Source of the DNA: Uliginosibacterium sp.
GTDB lineage: Bacteria; Pseudomonadota; Gammaproteobacteria; Burkholderiales; Rhodocyclaceae
Assembly (NCBI GenBank): GCA_016718265.1
Contig: JADKDZ010000001.1
Span: 1 to 64,000, forward strand
Direction: 5' to 3'
Length of the DNA stretch: 64,000 nucleotides
Shown here: in pieces, positions 51,785-60,942 of the stretch
How positions within the stretch are numbered: position 1 is the first letter of the stretch
Layout of the letters: each line of letters begins with the position of its first letter
Made by a program: the position numbers and the translations under genes
Notes under the pieces: generated by a model
Told to the model about the DNA's origin: nothing
The model's database searches: none
The model's input: the letters and a program-made list of their open reading frames with translations, nothing else

Positions 51785-52444
51785 TCAGCGTTGAAGCACT
51801 TGCACACCTGTGGTCGTCCCAAGCAGCACCACATCAGCGCCTCGGCGCGCAAACAGGCCATTGGTCACAACACCAACAATCTGGTTGATCTCGGATTCGA
51901 CGGCTACCGGATCAGGAATCTTGAAGTCATGGACGTCCAGGATGACGTTCCCGTTATCGGTCACCACGCCTTCGCGCCACACCGGTCGCCCCCCAAGCGC
52001 TGCCAACGCACGGGCCACTTGGGCGCGTGCCAGGGGAATGACCTCCACCGGCAGAGGGAATCGGCCAAGCACGTCGACCTTCTTGGACGCATCTGCAATA
52101 CACACAAAGCGGCGAGCGACACTGGAAACGATTTTCTCCCGCGTCAGCGCCGCACCGCCGCCCTTGATCATGTGAAAGCCCGGGTCCACTTCATCCGCTC
52201 CGTCGACATAAACGGGCATGGTCTCCACCTCGTTCAGATCAAAGAGGCGAATACCCAGATCGGCGAGACGCTTCGCGCTCGCTTCCGAGCTTGCGACCGC
52301 ACCGCGAATGCGGTTTCGCATCGTGCCGAGCCCATCAATGAAAAAATTCGCGGTGGAGCCGGTTCCGACACCAATAATTTCGCCTTCAGGCACGTAGGCA
52401 AGTGCAGCCTCGGCAACGGCTTTCTTGAGCTCATCCTGCGTCAT
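51785..52444 (-). CDS. rpiA: Ribose-5-phosphate isomerase A
   Basis: 219 residues. The substrate loop GVGTGSTANFFID, the motif YVDGADEVDPGFHMIKGGGAALTREKI (catalytic Glu in ALTREK; only GADEVDPGFHMIKGGGAAL is quoted for identification) and KKVDVLGRFPLPVEVIP are conserved. It interconverts ribose-5-phosphate and ribulose-5-phosphate. It stands where trpC is found in many relatives, after trpD. Confidence 0.96.
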   Translation of the reverse strand: MTQDELKKAVAEAALAYVPEGEIIGVGTGSTANFFIDGLGTMRNRIRGAVASSEASAKRLADLGIRLFDLNEVETMPVYVDGADEVDPGFHMIKGGGAALTREKIVSSVARRFVCIADASKKVDVLGRFPLPVEVIPLARAQVARALAALGGRPVWREGVVTDNGNVILDVHDFKIPDPVAVESEINQIVGVVTNGLFARRGADVVLLGTTTGVQVLQR

Positions 52445-52517
52445 GTCGAGTACTTCTTATCCGTAAAGCGGGGAATTGTAGCGTCCGAGACCCGGGTTCG
52501 TGCACTTCCGCGAGTGC

Positions 52518-53546
52518 TCATACTGACAGGTTGCGGCTCAGTTCGATAAACGCATCCAGCTTGCGCCGCGCGGCACCGCTGGCGATAACGTCCAGCGCGC
52601 GTTCGACCCCTTGGGAAAGCGTTTCCGCCTGGCCTGCCACGTACAGGCATGCACCCGCGTTAAAGGCAACGATGTCGCGCGCTGCGGATTGCTTGCCCGT
52701 CAGCGCCGCGAGAACCATGGCACGAGACTCTTCGACATTCGCGACGCGCAATGTGGAAATGCCATGCATCGGAAGCCCGACGTCCTCGGGACTGAGTCGA
52801 TACTCACGAACCTCACCGTCGCGCAGTTCCCCCACCAGGGTTGGCGCGGAAATCGAGAGCTCGTCGAGCCCATCAACACCGTGCACGATCATGACGTTGC
52901 GCGAGCCCAAGCGCTGCAGCACCCGCACCTGGATGCCGACCAGGTCGGGATGGAACACGCCCATGAGCTGGTTGGCTGCCCCTGCGGGATTGGTCAATGG
53001 CCCAAGAATATTGAACATCGTGCGCACGCCTAATTCGCGCCGCACGGGCGCTGCATGCTTCATTGAGCTGTGGTGGTTCGGGGCAAACATGAAGCCGATA
53101 CCGACCTCGTCGATGCAGCGAGCCGTCAGTTCAGGTGACAGCGAGATATTGGCACCCAGAGCCTCCAACACGTCTGCCGAACCCGAGAGCGATGACGAGG
53201 AACGTCCACCGTGCTTGGCCACCCGGGCACCTGCCGCGGCCGCGACAAACATCGCGGTCGTCGAAATGTTGAAGGTATGCGAACCGTCACCACCCGTGCC
53301 ACAGGTATCTACCAAGGTCGCCGTATCGGTCTGCACGGGAACCTTGGTGGACAACTCACGCATTACGCTGGCAGCGGCCGTGATCTCGCCAATCGTCTCC
53401 TTCTTGACGCGCAAACCGATCAGGATCGCTGCAATCAGGCTGGCCGACACTTGGCCGGACATGATCTGACGCATCAGATCAACCATCTCGTCATGGAAAA
53501 TTTCGCGATGCTCAATGATGCGCTGCAGTGCTTCTTGCGGACTCAT
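52518..53546 (-). CDS. trpD: Anthranilate phosphoribosyltransferase
   Basis: 342 residues from ATG 53546, with GAGGGA upstream. The PRPP-binding CGTGGDGSHTFNIST, KHGGRSSSSLSGSADVLEALG (partly quoted: GRSSSSLSGSADVLEALG) and the anthranilate region FAPNHHSSMKHAAPVRRELG are intact. It attaches phosphoribose to anthranilate. It is separated from trpG by the tautomerase-like gene, and trpC does not follow. Confidence 0.96.
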   Translation of the reverse strand: MSPQEALQRIIEHREIFHDEMVDLMRQIMSGQVSASLIAAILIGLRVKKETIGEITAAASVMRELSTKVPVQTDTATLVDTCGTGGDGSHTFNISTTAMFVAAAAGARVAKHGGRSSSSLSGSADVLEALGANISLSPELTARCIDEVGIGFMFAPNHHSSMKHAAPVRRELGVRTMFNILGPLTNPAGAANQLMGVFHPDLVGIQVRVLQRLGSRNVMIVHGVDGLDELSISAPTLVGELRDGEVREYRLSPEDVGLPMHGISTLRVANVEESRAMVLAALTGKQSAARDIVAFNAGACLYVAGQAETLSQGVERALDVIASGAARRKLDAFIELSRNLSV

Positions 53547-53557
53547 TCCCTCACTCC

Positions 53558-53947
53558 TCACACTTTGATCGAATAACTCAGCTGCGCTTCGTCCCCATGC
53601 AGGCCCCGAAAGCCCCAGTTAGGCGCGGCACTCTCAATCAGGCAAATTTCCAGATCGGTCGGTGAGATGCCAAGAACGGCCTCGAACTGCTCAAAGAGCC
53701 GCCGGATGAAACGCTTACGCGTCTCGACCGTTCGACCACTCATCAGCAAGACCTCAACAATCGTATAGGCCTCAGTGCGCGGCGCCGGAAAAATGAAGTC
53801 TTCCGCGTCAAACATCTCAAAGCGATGGAAACGCTTATCGCCAGGCAATTGCAGCACTTCTACCGAACAGGCGTGAATGACATCGGAAATTGCTTGGCGA
53901 CGCACGGACAAGTAGCCACGCAAACCGTGAATTTTGATCTGTGCCAT
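53558..53947 (-). CDS. Tautomerase-fold protein lacking Pro1, inside the trp operon
   Basis: 129 residues. The sequence matches a group of tautomerase-superfamily proteins (IKIHGLRGYLSVRRQAISDV, CSVEVLQLPGDKRFHRFEMF, ANWGFRGLHGDEAQLSYSI with P before N). Such proteins start with Pro after the removed Met, serving as catalytic base or nucleophile. Here the second codon is GCA, alanine, one base away from CCA, proline. Either the enzyme is inactive or it uses other chemistry. It lies 3 bases after trpG and 11 before trpD, so it is co-expressed with tryptophan genes. Confidence 0.85.
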   Translation of the reverse strand: MAQIKIHGLRGYLSVRRQAISDVIHACSVEVLQLPGDKRFHRFEMFDAEDFIFPAPRTEAYTIVEVLLMSGRTVETRKRFIRRLFEQFEAVLGISPTDLEICLIESAAPNWGFRGLHGDEAQLSYSIKV

Positions 53948-53950
53948 GCC

Positions 53951-54514
53951 TTAGCCCTCCAGAAAATTCTTCAGGAGTTGGTGGCCACCTTCCGTCATGA
54001 TTGACTCAGGGTGAAACTGCAGCCCTTCAACAGCAAGTGTCTTATGCCGAACCCCCATGATTTCGCCATCTTCCGTCCAGGCGGTGACTTCCAGGCAGTC
54101 GGGTAAGGACTCACGCTCGATGGCCAGCGAGTGATAGCGTGTGGCGTTGAACGGATCCGGCAGACCGCGGAAGATGCCAACGTCTGCATGGTGGATCGGC
54201 GAAATCTTGCCGTGCATCTGGCGCTTGGCATGAATGATCCTGCCGCCAAAAGCGGCACCGATGCTCTGATGCCCCAGGCAGACCCCGAGAATCGGCAATT
54301 TGCCAGCGAAGTGCTGGATCGTAGCCACCGAGATCCCAGCCTCTTTAGGCGAACAAGGCCCAGGCGAAATCACGATCCGCTCAGGCGCAAGCTGCTCAAT
54401 CTGTTCGAGTGTGATCGCGTCATTGCGATACACACGCACGTCGGCTCCTAATTCGCCAAAATACTGGACAAGGTTGTACGTGAAGCTGTCGTAGTTATCG
54501 ATCATCAACAACAT
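53951..54514 (-). CDS. trpG: Anthranilate synthase glutamine amidotransferase subunit
   Basis: 187 residues from ATG 54514. Class I amidotransferase motifs: SPGPCSPKEAG, the nucleophile in LGVCLGHQSIG, and the His-Glu pair in LQFHPESIMTEGG. It supplies ammonia to TrpE and may also serve PabB. It lies 101 bases downstream of trpE. Confidence 0.96.
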   Translation of the reverse strand: MLLMIDNYDSFTYNLVQYFGELGADVRVYRNDAITLEQIEQLAPERIVISPGPCSPKEAGISVATIQHFAGKLPILGVCLGHQSIGAAFGGRIIHAKRQMHGKISPIHHADVGIFRGLPDPFNATRYHSLAIERESLPDCLEVTAWTEDGEIMGVRHKTLAVEGLQFHPESIMTEGGHQLLKNFLEG

Positions 54515-54615
54515 GTTTGTATCCTGATTCCGCACTCTCCCTCACAGGACAGCGCTGCTGATTCGTTCAGATGCTCGCGCAGCATGCTCCATAAGCATGG
54601 TCGCAGCGACACATA

Positions 54616-56115
54616 TCACTCGAAATGGGTATCAAGGCCGCTTTCAGCAATTTCAGCCGCGCGGGTCACCGCGCGCGCCTTGCTGAGGGTTTCCTGCCAT
54701 TCGGCATCGGGATTCGAATCAGCAACAATCCCCGCGCCCGCCTGAACATACAGCGTGCCATCCTTGATGACGGCAGTGCGGATCGCAATCGCGACATCCA
54801 CATCTCCATCGAAGCCGAGGTAGCCCACCGCACCGGCGTATACGCCACGCTTCGTCGGCTCAAGTTCATCGATGATTTCCATCGCCCGCACCTTTGATGC
54901 GCCACTCACGGTCCCGGCAGGGAAGGTAGCGCGCAACACGGCAAGCGCAGCGGCACGCCGATCCTGGTCTGGCGGCAGCAAGCCCTCAACGTTGGAAACG
55001 ATATGCATCACATGGGAGTATCGCTCGACGGTGAATTGCTCAGTCACCTTGACAGTGCCGGTCACCGCAACCCGACCAACATCGTTGCGCCCCAGGTCAA
55101 GCAACTGCAGGTGCTCGGCCCGTTCCTTCTGATCGGCGAGCAAGTCCTTCTCCAGCGCCTGATCTTCTTCCGGCGTGACACCACGCTTGCGCGTACCAGC
55201 GATCGGCCGCACTGTGACGCGTTGGCAGGTCTCCTCACTTTCGAGCTTGACCAGGATTTCGGGCGAAGCGCCGACAATCTGGAATTCCTCGAAGTTGAAA
55301 TAGAACATGTAAGGAGATGGATTGAGCGCACGCAGGCTACGGTACAACGCCAAGGGACTCGCGGCGAATGGTTTGCTCATACGCTGTGACAATACCACCT
55401 GCATGATATCGCCTTCTACAATGTACTCCTTGGCGCGCAACACAGCGGCCTTGAAGGCATCTTCACCAAAACTGGACACAGCAGGCATCGGTGTTGCGCG
55501 AACATCCGAGGGAATCTGCACGGGCGCACGCAACTTTGCTACCAAATCGGCGAGACGGCGCTGTGCACGTTTATAGGCGCCAGGCACCTCTGGCTCCGCA
55601 TAGACAACGAGAGTGAGCTTTCCGGACAGGTTGTCGACAATCGCCAACTCTTCGGAAAGAAGCAGCACGATATCGGGCAGGCCTAAATCATCTTTGGGGC
55701 GGTGCTTGGCGAGCTTGGGTTCGATATAACGAACAGTATCGTAACCAAAACTGCCTACCAGCCCTCCGCAGTAGCGGGGCAGCCCATCATTTGGCGGGAC
55801 TTTGATCCGCTGCATGAACTCACCAATATAGGCGAGCGGATCACCGTAGTCGCGTCGCTCGAGGATGCGATCATTCGCGAGCAACAACACAGTGCGCTCA
55901 CGAACCTCAATACGGGTACTGGCACGCAAACCAATGATCGAGTATCGCCCGAAACGCTCCCCTCCTTGAACAGACTCAAGGAGATAGGTGTTCGGCTCGT
56001 TAGCAAGCTTCAGGTAAATCGACAGCGGCGTATCGAGATCAGCAAAGGTCTCGATCGTAAGAGGGATACGGTTGTAGCCCTGGGCGGCAAGCGCGAGGAA
56101 TTCTTGTTCGGTCAT
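54616..56115 (-). CDS. trpE: Anthranilate synthase component I
   Basis: 499 residues from the second of two adjacent ATG codons (56118 and 56115); GGAG lies 5 bases before the second. LLESVQGGERFGRYS is the tryptophan feedback site. The chorismate domain has PSPYMFYFNFEEFQIVGASP, RPIAGTRKRG, DLGRNDVGRV and the C-terminal GVYAGAVGYLGFDGD. It converts chorismate to anthranilate with TrpG. No leader peptide with clustered Trp codons is evident upstream. Confidence 0.96.
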   Translation of the reverse strand: MTEQEFLALAAQGYNRIPLTIETFADLDTPLSIYLKLANEPNTYLLESVQGGERFGRYSIIGLRASTRIEVRERTVLLLANDRILERRDYGDPLAYIGEFMQRIKVPPNDGLPRYCGGLVGSFGYDTVRYIEPKLAKHRPKDDLGLPDIVLLLSEELAIVDNLSGKLTLVVYAEPEVPGAYKRAQRRLADLVAKLRAPVQIPSDVRATPMPAVSSFGEDAFKAAVLRAKEYIVEGDIMQVVLSQRMSKPFAASPLALYRSLRALNPSPYMFYFNFEEFQIVGASPEILVKLESEETCQRVTVRPIAGTRKRGVTPEEDQALEKDLLADQKERAEHLQLLDLGRNDVGRVAVTGTVKVTEQFTVERYSHVMHIVSNVEGLLPPDQDRRAAALAVLRATFPAGTVSGASKVRAMEIIDELEPTKRGVYAGAVGYLGFDGDVDVAIAIRTAVIKDGTLYVQAGAGIVADSNPDAEWQETLSKARAVTRAAEIAESGLDTHFE

Positions 56116-56294
56116 CATGACTCCGAGATTTCTGCATTCAGGAATTACTGGCCGGCACTACACCGACCCGTGACGCTGCATCAAAGCACGCGCCATGAAC
56201 TCCCGCCGCGCCGCCAACTAAGGGCCGCGCAAGCCGGGAGGATCTCCTTAACGAGAAACAGGCTCTTGCAAGTCACGATAATAGAATTCTTTAG

Positions 56295-56990
56295 CTAATC
56301 CACGATGACGGATCGACCGCCAATCAGAGGAAGCAATTCAGGGAAGGCTGATAGTAACCCGTCACAATCGACGGTGTCCACCGGCACTCCTTCGTTGTAA
56401 CCATAAGTCATCAGCACAACCGGAATACCTGCTCGCCGTGCGCAAAGCGCATCGTTACTGGAATCCCCCACCATCAAGACATGCGCGCGTGTAACACCAA
56501 GCTGATCGCATGCGTACCATAGTGGCTCTGGATCCGGCTTTTTCCTCGCCAATGTATCACCGCCAACGATGCAGTCGAAGAACGACAGCAGATCAAGCTT
56601 CTCAAGCAATGGTGCTACAAACGCAGTTGCCTTATTTGTAACGCAGCCGATCTTCAGCCCGCGCGCGCGAAGTTGCGGCAGGGTTTCCCTTACCCCCGGA
56701 TAGCACACGGTGCGCAAGCCGTTGGTCTCTGCATAGTGCCCCATGAAGCTGGCAATTGCGTCGCTCAGGCGGTCTGCAGAAACAGCGCTCCTGCCAACGG
56801 CAAGCGCGCGTTCGACCAGAACGGGAATGCCTTTACCGACAAAGCTGGCGATTTCGTCGTCGCCACGCGATGGCTCTCCTAACTCATGCAACATACGCCG
56901 GGCGGCCTCAGCCAGGTCCGGGACCGAGTCGACCAAGGTACCGTCCAGGTCGAAAAGTACTGCCTCTAGACGCCCTAGCAACTCCTTCAT
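56295..56990 (-). CDS. gph: Phosphoglycolate phosphatase
   Basis: 231 residues from ATG 56990. HAD motifs: VLFDLDGTLVDS (nucleophile and acid Asp), VTNKATAF, KKPDPEPLWYACDQLG and VGDSSNDALCARRAG. The cap domain is of the Gph type. It removes 2-phosphoglycolate arising from DNA repair or oxygenase side reactions. The rpe-gph-trpE order is common in betaproteobacteria. Confidence 0.93.
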   Translation of the reverse strand: MKELLGRLEAVLFDLDGTLVDSVPDLAEAARRMLHELGEPSRGDDEIASFVGKGIPVLVERALAVGRSAVSADRLSDAIASFMGHYAETNGLRTVCYPGVRETLPQLRARGLKIGCVTNKATAFVAPLLEKLDLLSFFDCIVGGDTLARKKPDPEPLWYACDQLGVTRAHVLMVGDSSNDALCARRAGIPVVLMTYGYNEGVPVDTVDCDGLLSAFPELLPLIGGRSVIVD

Positions 56991-57208
56991 ACCCACCCCC
57001 AAAAACCGACGAAGTTGAAACTGTCGTGACCCGTAACACGTCGCGCGGCAGCCACTTCGACTGAAAACATGCGGGCCGCACAGTGTGGCCAGCGACTCGC
57101 GCAGGACAATCCCAGCAGTGCGCTCACGCGACCCGCAACAGCCAAGAATGCAGCAACGTGTACGCTAGAAAAGTCGACCTGCTCTCGCGCGAGCCCCAGC
57201 ACTCAAAA

Positions 57209-57913
57209 TTACGACACAGTGGCCAGGGTTTCACGCATAGCGGCAATCACCGTGTCGTAACGATTGGCATCGGAGTCCAGACCGGCACCAAATATCGCAG
57301 ACCCTGCCACAAAGGTGTCTATGCCTGCCGCCGCGATTTCTGCGAGATTGGAGAGCTTCACACCGCCATCAACTTCCAGCCGGATACGCTTGCCGGTCTC
57401 TCGCCTGTGCGCATCGATCTTCGCCCTTGCAGCACGTGCTTTCGACAGCGTAGCAGGGATAAACCCCTGGCCGCCAAACCCAGGATTCACCGACATCAGC
57501 ATAATGACATCGATCTTGTCCATGACATGATCAAGCCAATCAAGGGGCGTGGCTGGATTGAACACCAGCCCCGCCTGACAACCATGCTCCCGGATCAGAG
57601 ACAAGGTGCGGTCAACGTGACGCGAGGCCTCCGGGTGAAATGTAATGATGTTCGCGCCAGCTTTCGCAAACTGAGGCACCAAAGGGTCCACAGGCTCAAC
57701 CATCAGATGTACATCGATTGGCGCTTGGGTGTAAGGGCGAATCGCCTCGCAAACAAGCGGGCCAAAAGTCAAATTAGGCACATAATGATTATCCATCACG
57801 TCGAAGTGGACCCAGTCTCCACCCGCCGCGATAACGTCGGTGACCTCGCGTCCCAATTGCGCAAAATTTGCTGCCAGCACACTCGGCGCAAGCAGAAAAG
57901 CGTTATCGCACAT
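57209..57913 (-). CDS. rpe: Ribulose-phosphate 3-epimerase
   Basis: 234 residues. LAPSVLAANFAQLG, VHFDVMDNHYVPNLTFGP, DVHLMVEPVDP, MSVNPGFGGQGFIP and LEVDGGVKLSNLAEI carry the metal ligands and catalytic Asp residues of the TIM-barrel family. It interconverts ribulose- and xylulose-5-phosphate. It is divergent from apaG, as in many relatives, and 218 bases upstream of gph. Confidence 0.97.
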   Translation of the reverse strand: MCDNAFLLAPSVLAANFAQLGREVTDVIAAGGDWVHFDVMDNHYVPNLTFGPLVCEAIRPYTQAPIDVHLMVEPVDPLVPQFAKAGANIITFHPEASRHVDRTLSLIREHGCQAGLVFNPATPLDWLDHVMDKIDVIMLMSVNPGFGGQGFIPATLSKARAARAKIDAHRRETGKRIRLEVDGGVKLSNLAEIAAAGIDTFVAGSAIFGAGLDSDANRYDTVIAAMRETLATVS

Positions 57914-57988
57914 ATTCAGCTCTTGTACAATTTCTGATCAAGCGCACATTATCTCGCCGCGTTGTGGCAGGGACCAGAGAAATCCTTC

Positions 57989-58369
57989 ATGCCTACAGAG
58001 AAGTATCGTTTGGAAGTCTCAGTTCAGGTCCAGTATCTGAAAGATGAGTCCGATCCTTCGCAGGACCGCTACGTGTTCGGCTATAAGATTCATATCACGA
58101 ATGCCAGCCATGTCGCAGTGAAATTGCTTCGACGCCACTGGTATATCAGCGACGCAGGGGGGAATCAGGAGGAAGTTGAGGGCGAAGGCGTTGTCGGCGA
58201 ACAGCCAACGCTAGCACCAGGAGAAAGTTTCGAGTACTCGAGCGGATGCGCCTTGTCGGTACCATTCGGATCAATGCGCGGCCGCTATTTAATGGCTGCA
58301 GAAGACGGCACTCAATTTGACGCAGACGTCCCTGAGTTTTTTCTCATTGGCCCTAGGACGCTTCACTAG
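57989..58369 (+). CDS. apaG: ApaG protein
   Basis: 126 residues from ATG 57989. VSVQVQYLKDESDPSQDRYV, FGYKIHITNAS, GVVGEQPTLAPGESFEYSSG and FGSMRGRY are the conserved strands of the fibronectin type III-like fold. It is linked to metal ion and diadenosine tetraphosphate phenotypes in enterobacteria; its molecular role is undefined. Confidence 0.95.
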   Translation: MPTEKYRLEVSVQVQYLKDESDPSQDRYVFGYKIHITNASHVAVKLLRRHWYISDAGGNQEEVEGEGVVGEQPTLAPGESFEYSSGCALSVPFGSMRGRYLMAAEDGTQFDADVPEFFLIGPRTLH

Positions 58370-58412
58370 TTCTCGCTCACAGCGATCTAGTGAGTAAGCA
58401 GCACTCAAAGTA

Positions 58413-58438
58413 CAAATGCCCCCAAACGGAGGCATTTG
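58413..58438. terminator. Convergent terminator between apaG and rplQ
   Basis: The arms CAAATGCC (58413-58420) and GGCATTTG (58431-58438) pair perfectly around a small, partly pairing loop (CCCAAACGGA). T-rich sequence follows on both strands. It lies between the two convergent stop codons and can serve both. Confidence 0.75.
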
Positions 58439-58463
58439 ACTATCTTTAAACGGCAAGTACAAC

Positions 58464-58850
58464 TTACTCAGCTTGAACAGCCTCCACGCCCTCAGGGCGA
58501 TCAAGCAACTCAACAAACGCCATAGGCGCGTTGTCGCCGACACGAAAACCGCACTTGAGAATACGCAGATAGCCGCCATTGCGCGAAGCAAAGCGTGGAC
58601 CCAACTCGTTGAAAACTTTACCAACGATGTCGCGATCACGAAGGCGATCAAACGCTAGGCGACGATTAGCCAATGAAGGCTTCTTCCCCAAGGTAATCAG
58701 GGGCTCAACCACGCGACGAAGCTCCTTCGCCTTTGGGAGAGTTGTTTTAATCACTTCATGACGAAGCAGCGAATTTGCCATGTTGCGCAGCATCGCAGAG
58801 CGGTGAGCGCTGGTGCGATTGAGTTTGCGGAGGCCGTTACCGTGACGCAT
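58464..58850 (-). CDS. rplQ: 50S ribosomal protein L17
   Basis: 128 residues. MRHGNGLRKLNRTSAHRSAM and LRRVVEPLITLGKKPSLANR are near-invariant. It is the last gene of the alpha operon, 26 bases after rpoA. Confidence 0.98.
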   Translation of the reverse strand: MRHGNGLRKLNRTSAHRSAMLRNMANSLLRHEVIKTTLPKAKELRRVVEPLITLGKKPSLANRRLAFDRLRDRDIVGKVFNELGPRFASRNGGYLRILKCGFRVGDNAPMAFVELLDRPEGVEAVQAE

Positions 58851-58876
58851 TTCCCTAGTTCCCTATTTCTTGACGC

Positions 58877-59857
58877 TCAGCTCTGCTTTTCCAAGCCAGC
58901 CGGCGGCCAGTTTTCCAGTTTCATGCCAAGCGTTAATCCACGCGAGGCAAGAACGTCCTTGATTTCATTCAGCGACTTACGCCCAAGGTTCGGCGTCTTC
59001 AGCAACTCAGTTTCAGTGCGTTGAATCAAGTCACCGATGTAGTAGATGTTCTCCGCCTTCAAGCAGTTTGCCGAACGAACTGTCAATTCAAGGTCATCAA
59101 CAGGACGCATCAGCAACGGATCGATCTGTGGTGCTTTTGCCTCGACAGCAGCAACTGGCGTCCCCTCCAGATCAGCAAACACGGAAAGCTGATCCATCAA
59201 AACGCGCGCTGCATAACGGATCGCTTCTTCGGGCTCGACCGACCCATTCGTCTCAATATCGATCACCAAGCGATCAAGATCGGTACGCTGCTCGACACGC
59301 GCGCTATCAACTTGGTAGCTAACTCGGCGCACTGGGCTAAACGAGGCGTCTAGAACAACGCGCCCAATTACCTTGGACTCGCCATTCATGGGCCTCACGT
59401 TGCCGGCAACGTAACCACGCCCCTGCTCTACTTTAATTTGCATGTCCAGCTTGCCGCCTGGGGCAAGATGGGCAATAACGTGATCTGGATTGATGATCTC
59501 GACGTCGTGAGTAACTTCGATATCACCAGCCCGAACAACCCCTTCGCCCGACTTGGAGAGCCGCAACACAGCATCACGACGGTTATGCAACTTCAACACC
59601 ACACCCTTGAGGTTCAACAGGATGTCTACGACATCCTCACGAACGCCCTCAAGTGTCGAATACTCATGCAACACACCATCGATCGATACTTCAGTTGGCG
59701 CATACCCGGGGAGCGACGACAACAGGATACGGCGCAACGCATTACCCAGTGTATGCCCATAGCCACGCTCGAACGGCTCCATCACGACAACTGCATGAAC
59801 CGGCGATATGTTCTGAACATCAATAATGCGAGGCTTAAGGAGACTGTTACTCTGCAT
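58877..59857 (-). CDS. rpoA: RNA polymerase alpha subunit
   Basis: 326 residues. The N-terminal dimerisation domain has FERGYGHTLGNALRRILLSS and PGYAPTEVSIDGVLHEYSTL. The C-terminal domain contains the DNA- and activator-contacting residues in LELTVRSANCLKAENIYYIG and LLKTPNLGRKSLNEIKDVLA. It is typical in length. It lies 38 bases after rpsD. Confidence 0.98.
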   Translation of the reverse strand: MQSNSLLKPRIIDVQNISPVHAVVVMEPFERGYGHTLGNALRRILLSSLPGYAPTEVSIDGVLHEYSTLEGVREDVVDILLNLKGVVLKLHNRRDAVLRLSKSGEGVVRAGDIEVTHDVEIINPDHVIAHLAPGGKLDMQIKVEQGRGYVAGNVRPMNGESKVIGRVVLDASFSPVRRVSYQVDSARVEQRTDLDRLVIDIETNGSVEPEEAIRYAARVLMDQLSVFADLEGTPVAAVEAKAPQIDPLLMRPVDDLELTVRSANCLKAENIYYIGDLIQRTETELLKTPNLGRKSLNEIKDVLASRGLTLGMKLENWPPAGLEKQS

Positions 59858-59895
59858 GTCCTATCCTTGTCACGAGTTGGTCAAACGCACTCGCA

Positions 59896-60525
59896 TCAAC
59901 GCGAGTAAAGTTCAACGACCAGACTCTCATTGATGGTAGCAGGCAATTCTGCGCGCTGGGGATATGCCTTGAATACACCTTTTCCGGCCTTGGCATCCAC
60001 TTCAAGCCACTCCGGAAACCCGCGACCATCCGCGGCTTCCAGCGCAGCCTTGACGCGAAGATGGCCACGCGCTGCATCAGTCAGCTGAACCACATCACCG
60101 GGACGCAGCGTGTAGGACGGAATATTCACGCGCTTTCCGTTAACCAGCACAGCGTTGTGCCGAACAACTTGTCGAGCCTCGGCGCGCGACGCCCCGAAAC
60201 CCATGCGATACGCGACGGCATCCAGACGCCCCTCCAGCAACTGCAGGAGATTCTCACCGGTCTGCCCCTTACGACGATCAGCTTCGAAGTACGTCTTGCG
60301 GAACTGACGCTCCAGCACTCCATAAATTCGACGAATCTTCTGCTTCTCACGAAGTTGCTGACCGTAGCCAGACAAACGCTGACCAGATTTCTGGCCATGC
60401 TGGCCTGGTGCATAAGCGCGACGTTCTATTGCGCACTTATCCGTGAAACACTTCTCACCTTTGAGGAACAGCTTCTCGCCCTCACGGCGACATTGACGAC
60501 ACTTTGGATCTAAATTGCGAGCCAC
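59896..60525 (-). CDS. rpsD: 30S ribosomal protein S4
   Basis: 209 residues. ARNLDPKCRQCRREGEKLFL keeps the N-terminal cysteines of the zinc-binding form, and the S4 RNA-binding domain (EARQVVRHNAVLVNGKRVNI) is complete. S4 is also the translational repressor of the alpha operon in E. coli. Confidence 0.98.
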   Translation of the reverse strand: MARNLDPKCRQCRREGEKLFLKGEKCFTDKCAIERRAYAPGQHGQKSGQRLSGYGQQLREKQKIRRIYGVLERQFRKTYFEADRRKGQTGENLLQLLEGRLDAVAYRMGFGASRAEARQVVRHNAVLVNGKRVNIPSYTLRPGDVVQLTDAARGHLRVKAALEAADGRGFPEWLEVDAKAGKGVFKAYPQRAELPATINESLVVELYSR

Positions 60526-60539
60526 GTTCTTACTCCTAA

Positions 60540-60929
60540 TTAGATGCGGCGACGCTTCGGCGGACGACAGCCGTTATGCGGCACGGGGGTTATATCGGTA
60601 ATGGACGTAATCTTGAGGCCGAGCGCATTCAGCGCACGTACAGCAGACTCACGACCAGGACCAGGGCCCTTAATCCGCACTTCCAAATTCTTCACTCCGC
60701 ACTCCTGGGCAGCTTTACCAGCAGCCTCAGCGGCAACCTGCGCTGCGAAGGGCGTACTCTTGCGAGACCCTTTAAACCCAGCCCCACCGGAGGTTGCCCA
60801 AGACAAGGCATTCCCTTGGCGGTCTGTGATCGTCACAATCGTGTTGTTAAACGACGCATGAATGTGGGCAATACCTTCGGCCACATTTTTTTTGACTTTT
60901 TTGCGAACCTTCGCAGCGGTCTTTACCAT
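60540..60929 (-). CDS. rpsK: 30S ribosomal protein S11
   Basis: 129 residues. AHIHASFNNTIVTITDRQGN and the C-terminal DITPVPHNGCRPPKRRRI are invariant in the family. It lies 13 bases after rpsM. Confidence 0.98.
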   Translation of the reverse strand: MVKTAAKVRKKVKKNVAEGIAHIHASFNNTIVTITDRQGNALSWATSGGAGFKGSRKSTPFAAQVAAEAAGKAAQECGVKNLEVRIKGPGPGRESAVRALNALGLKITSITDITPVPHNGCRPPKRRRI

Positions 60930-60942
60930 GATCTATCCCAGA

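Noticed and set aside
56987..57202. 71-residue frame between rpe and gph
   Set aside because: No ribosome site, no recognisable family, and it overlaps the start of gph; it is better read as intergenic sequence.
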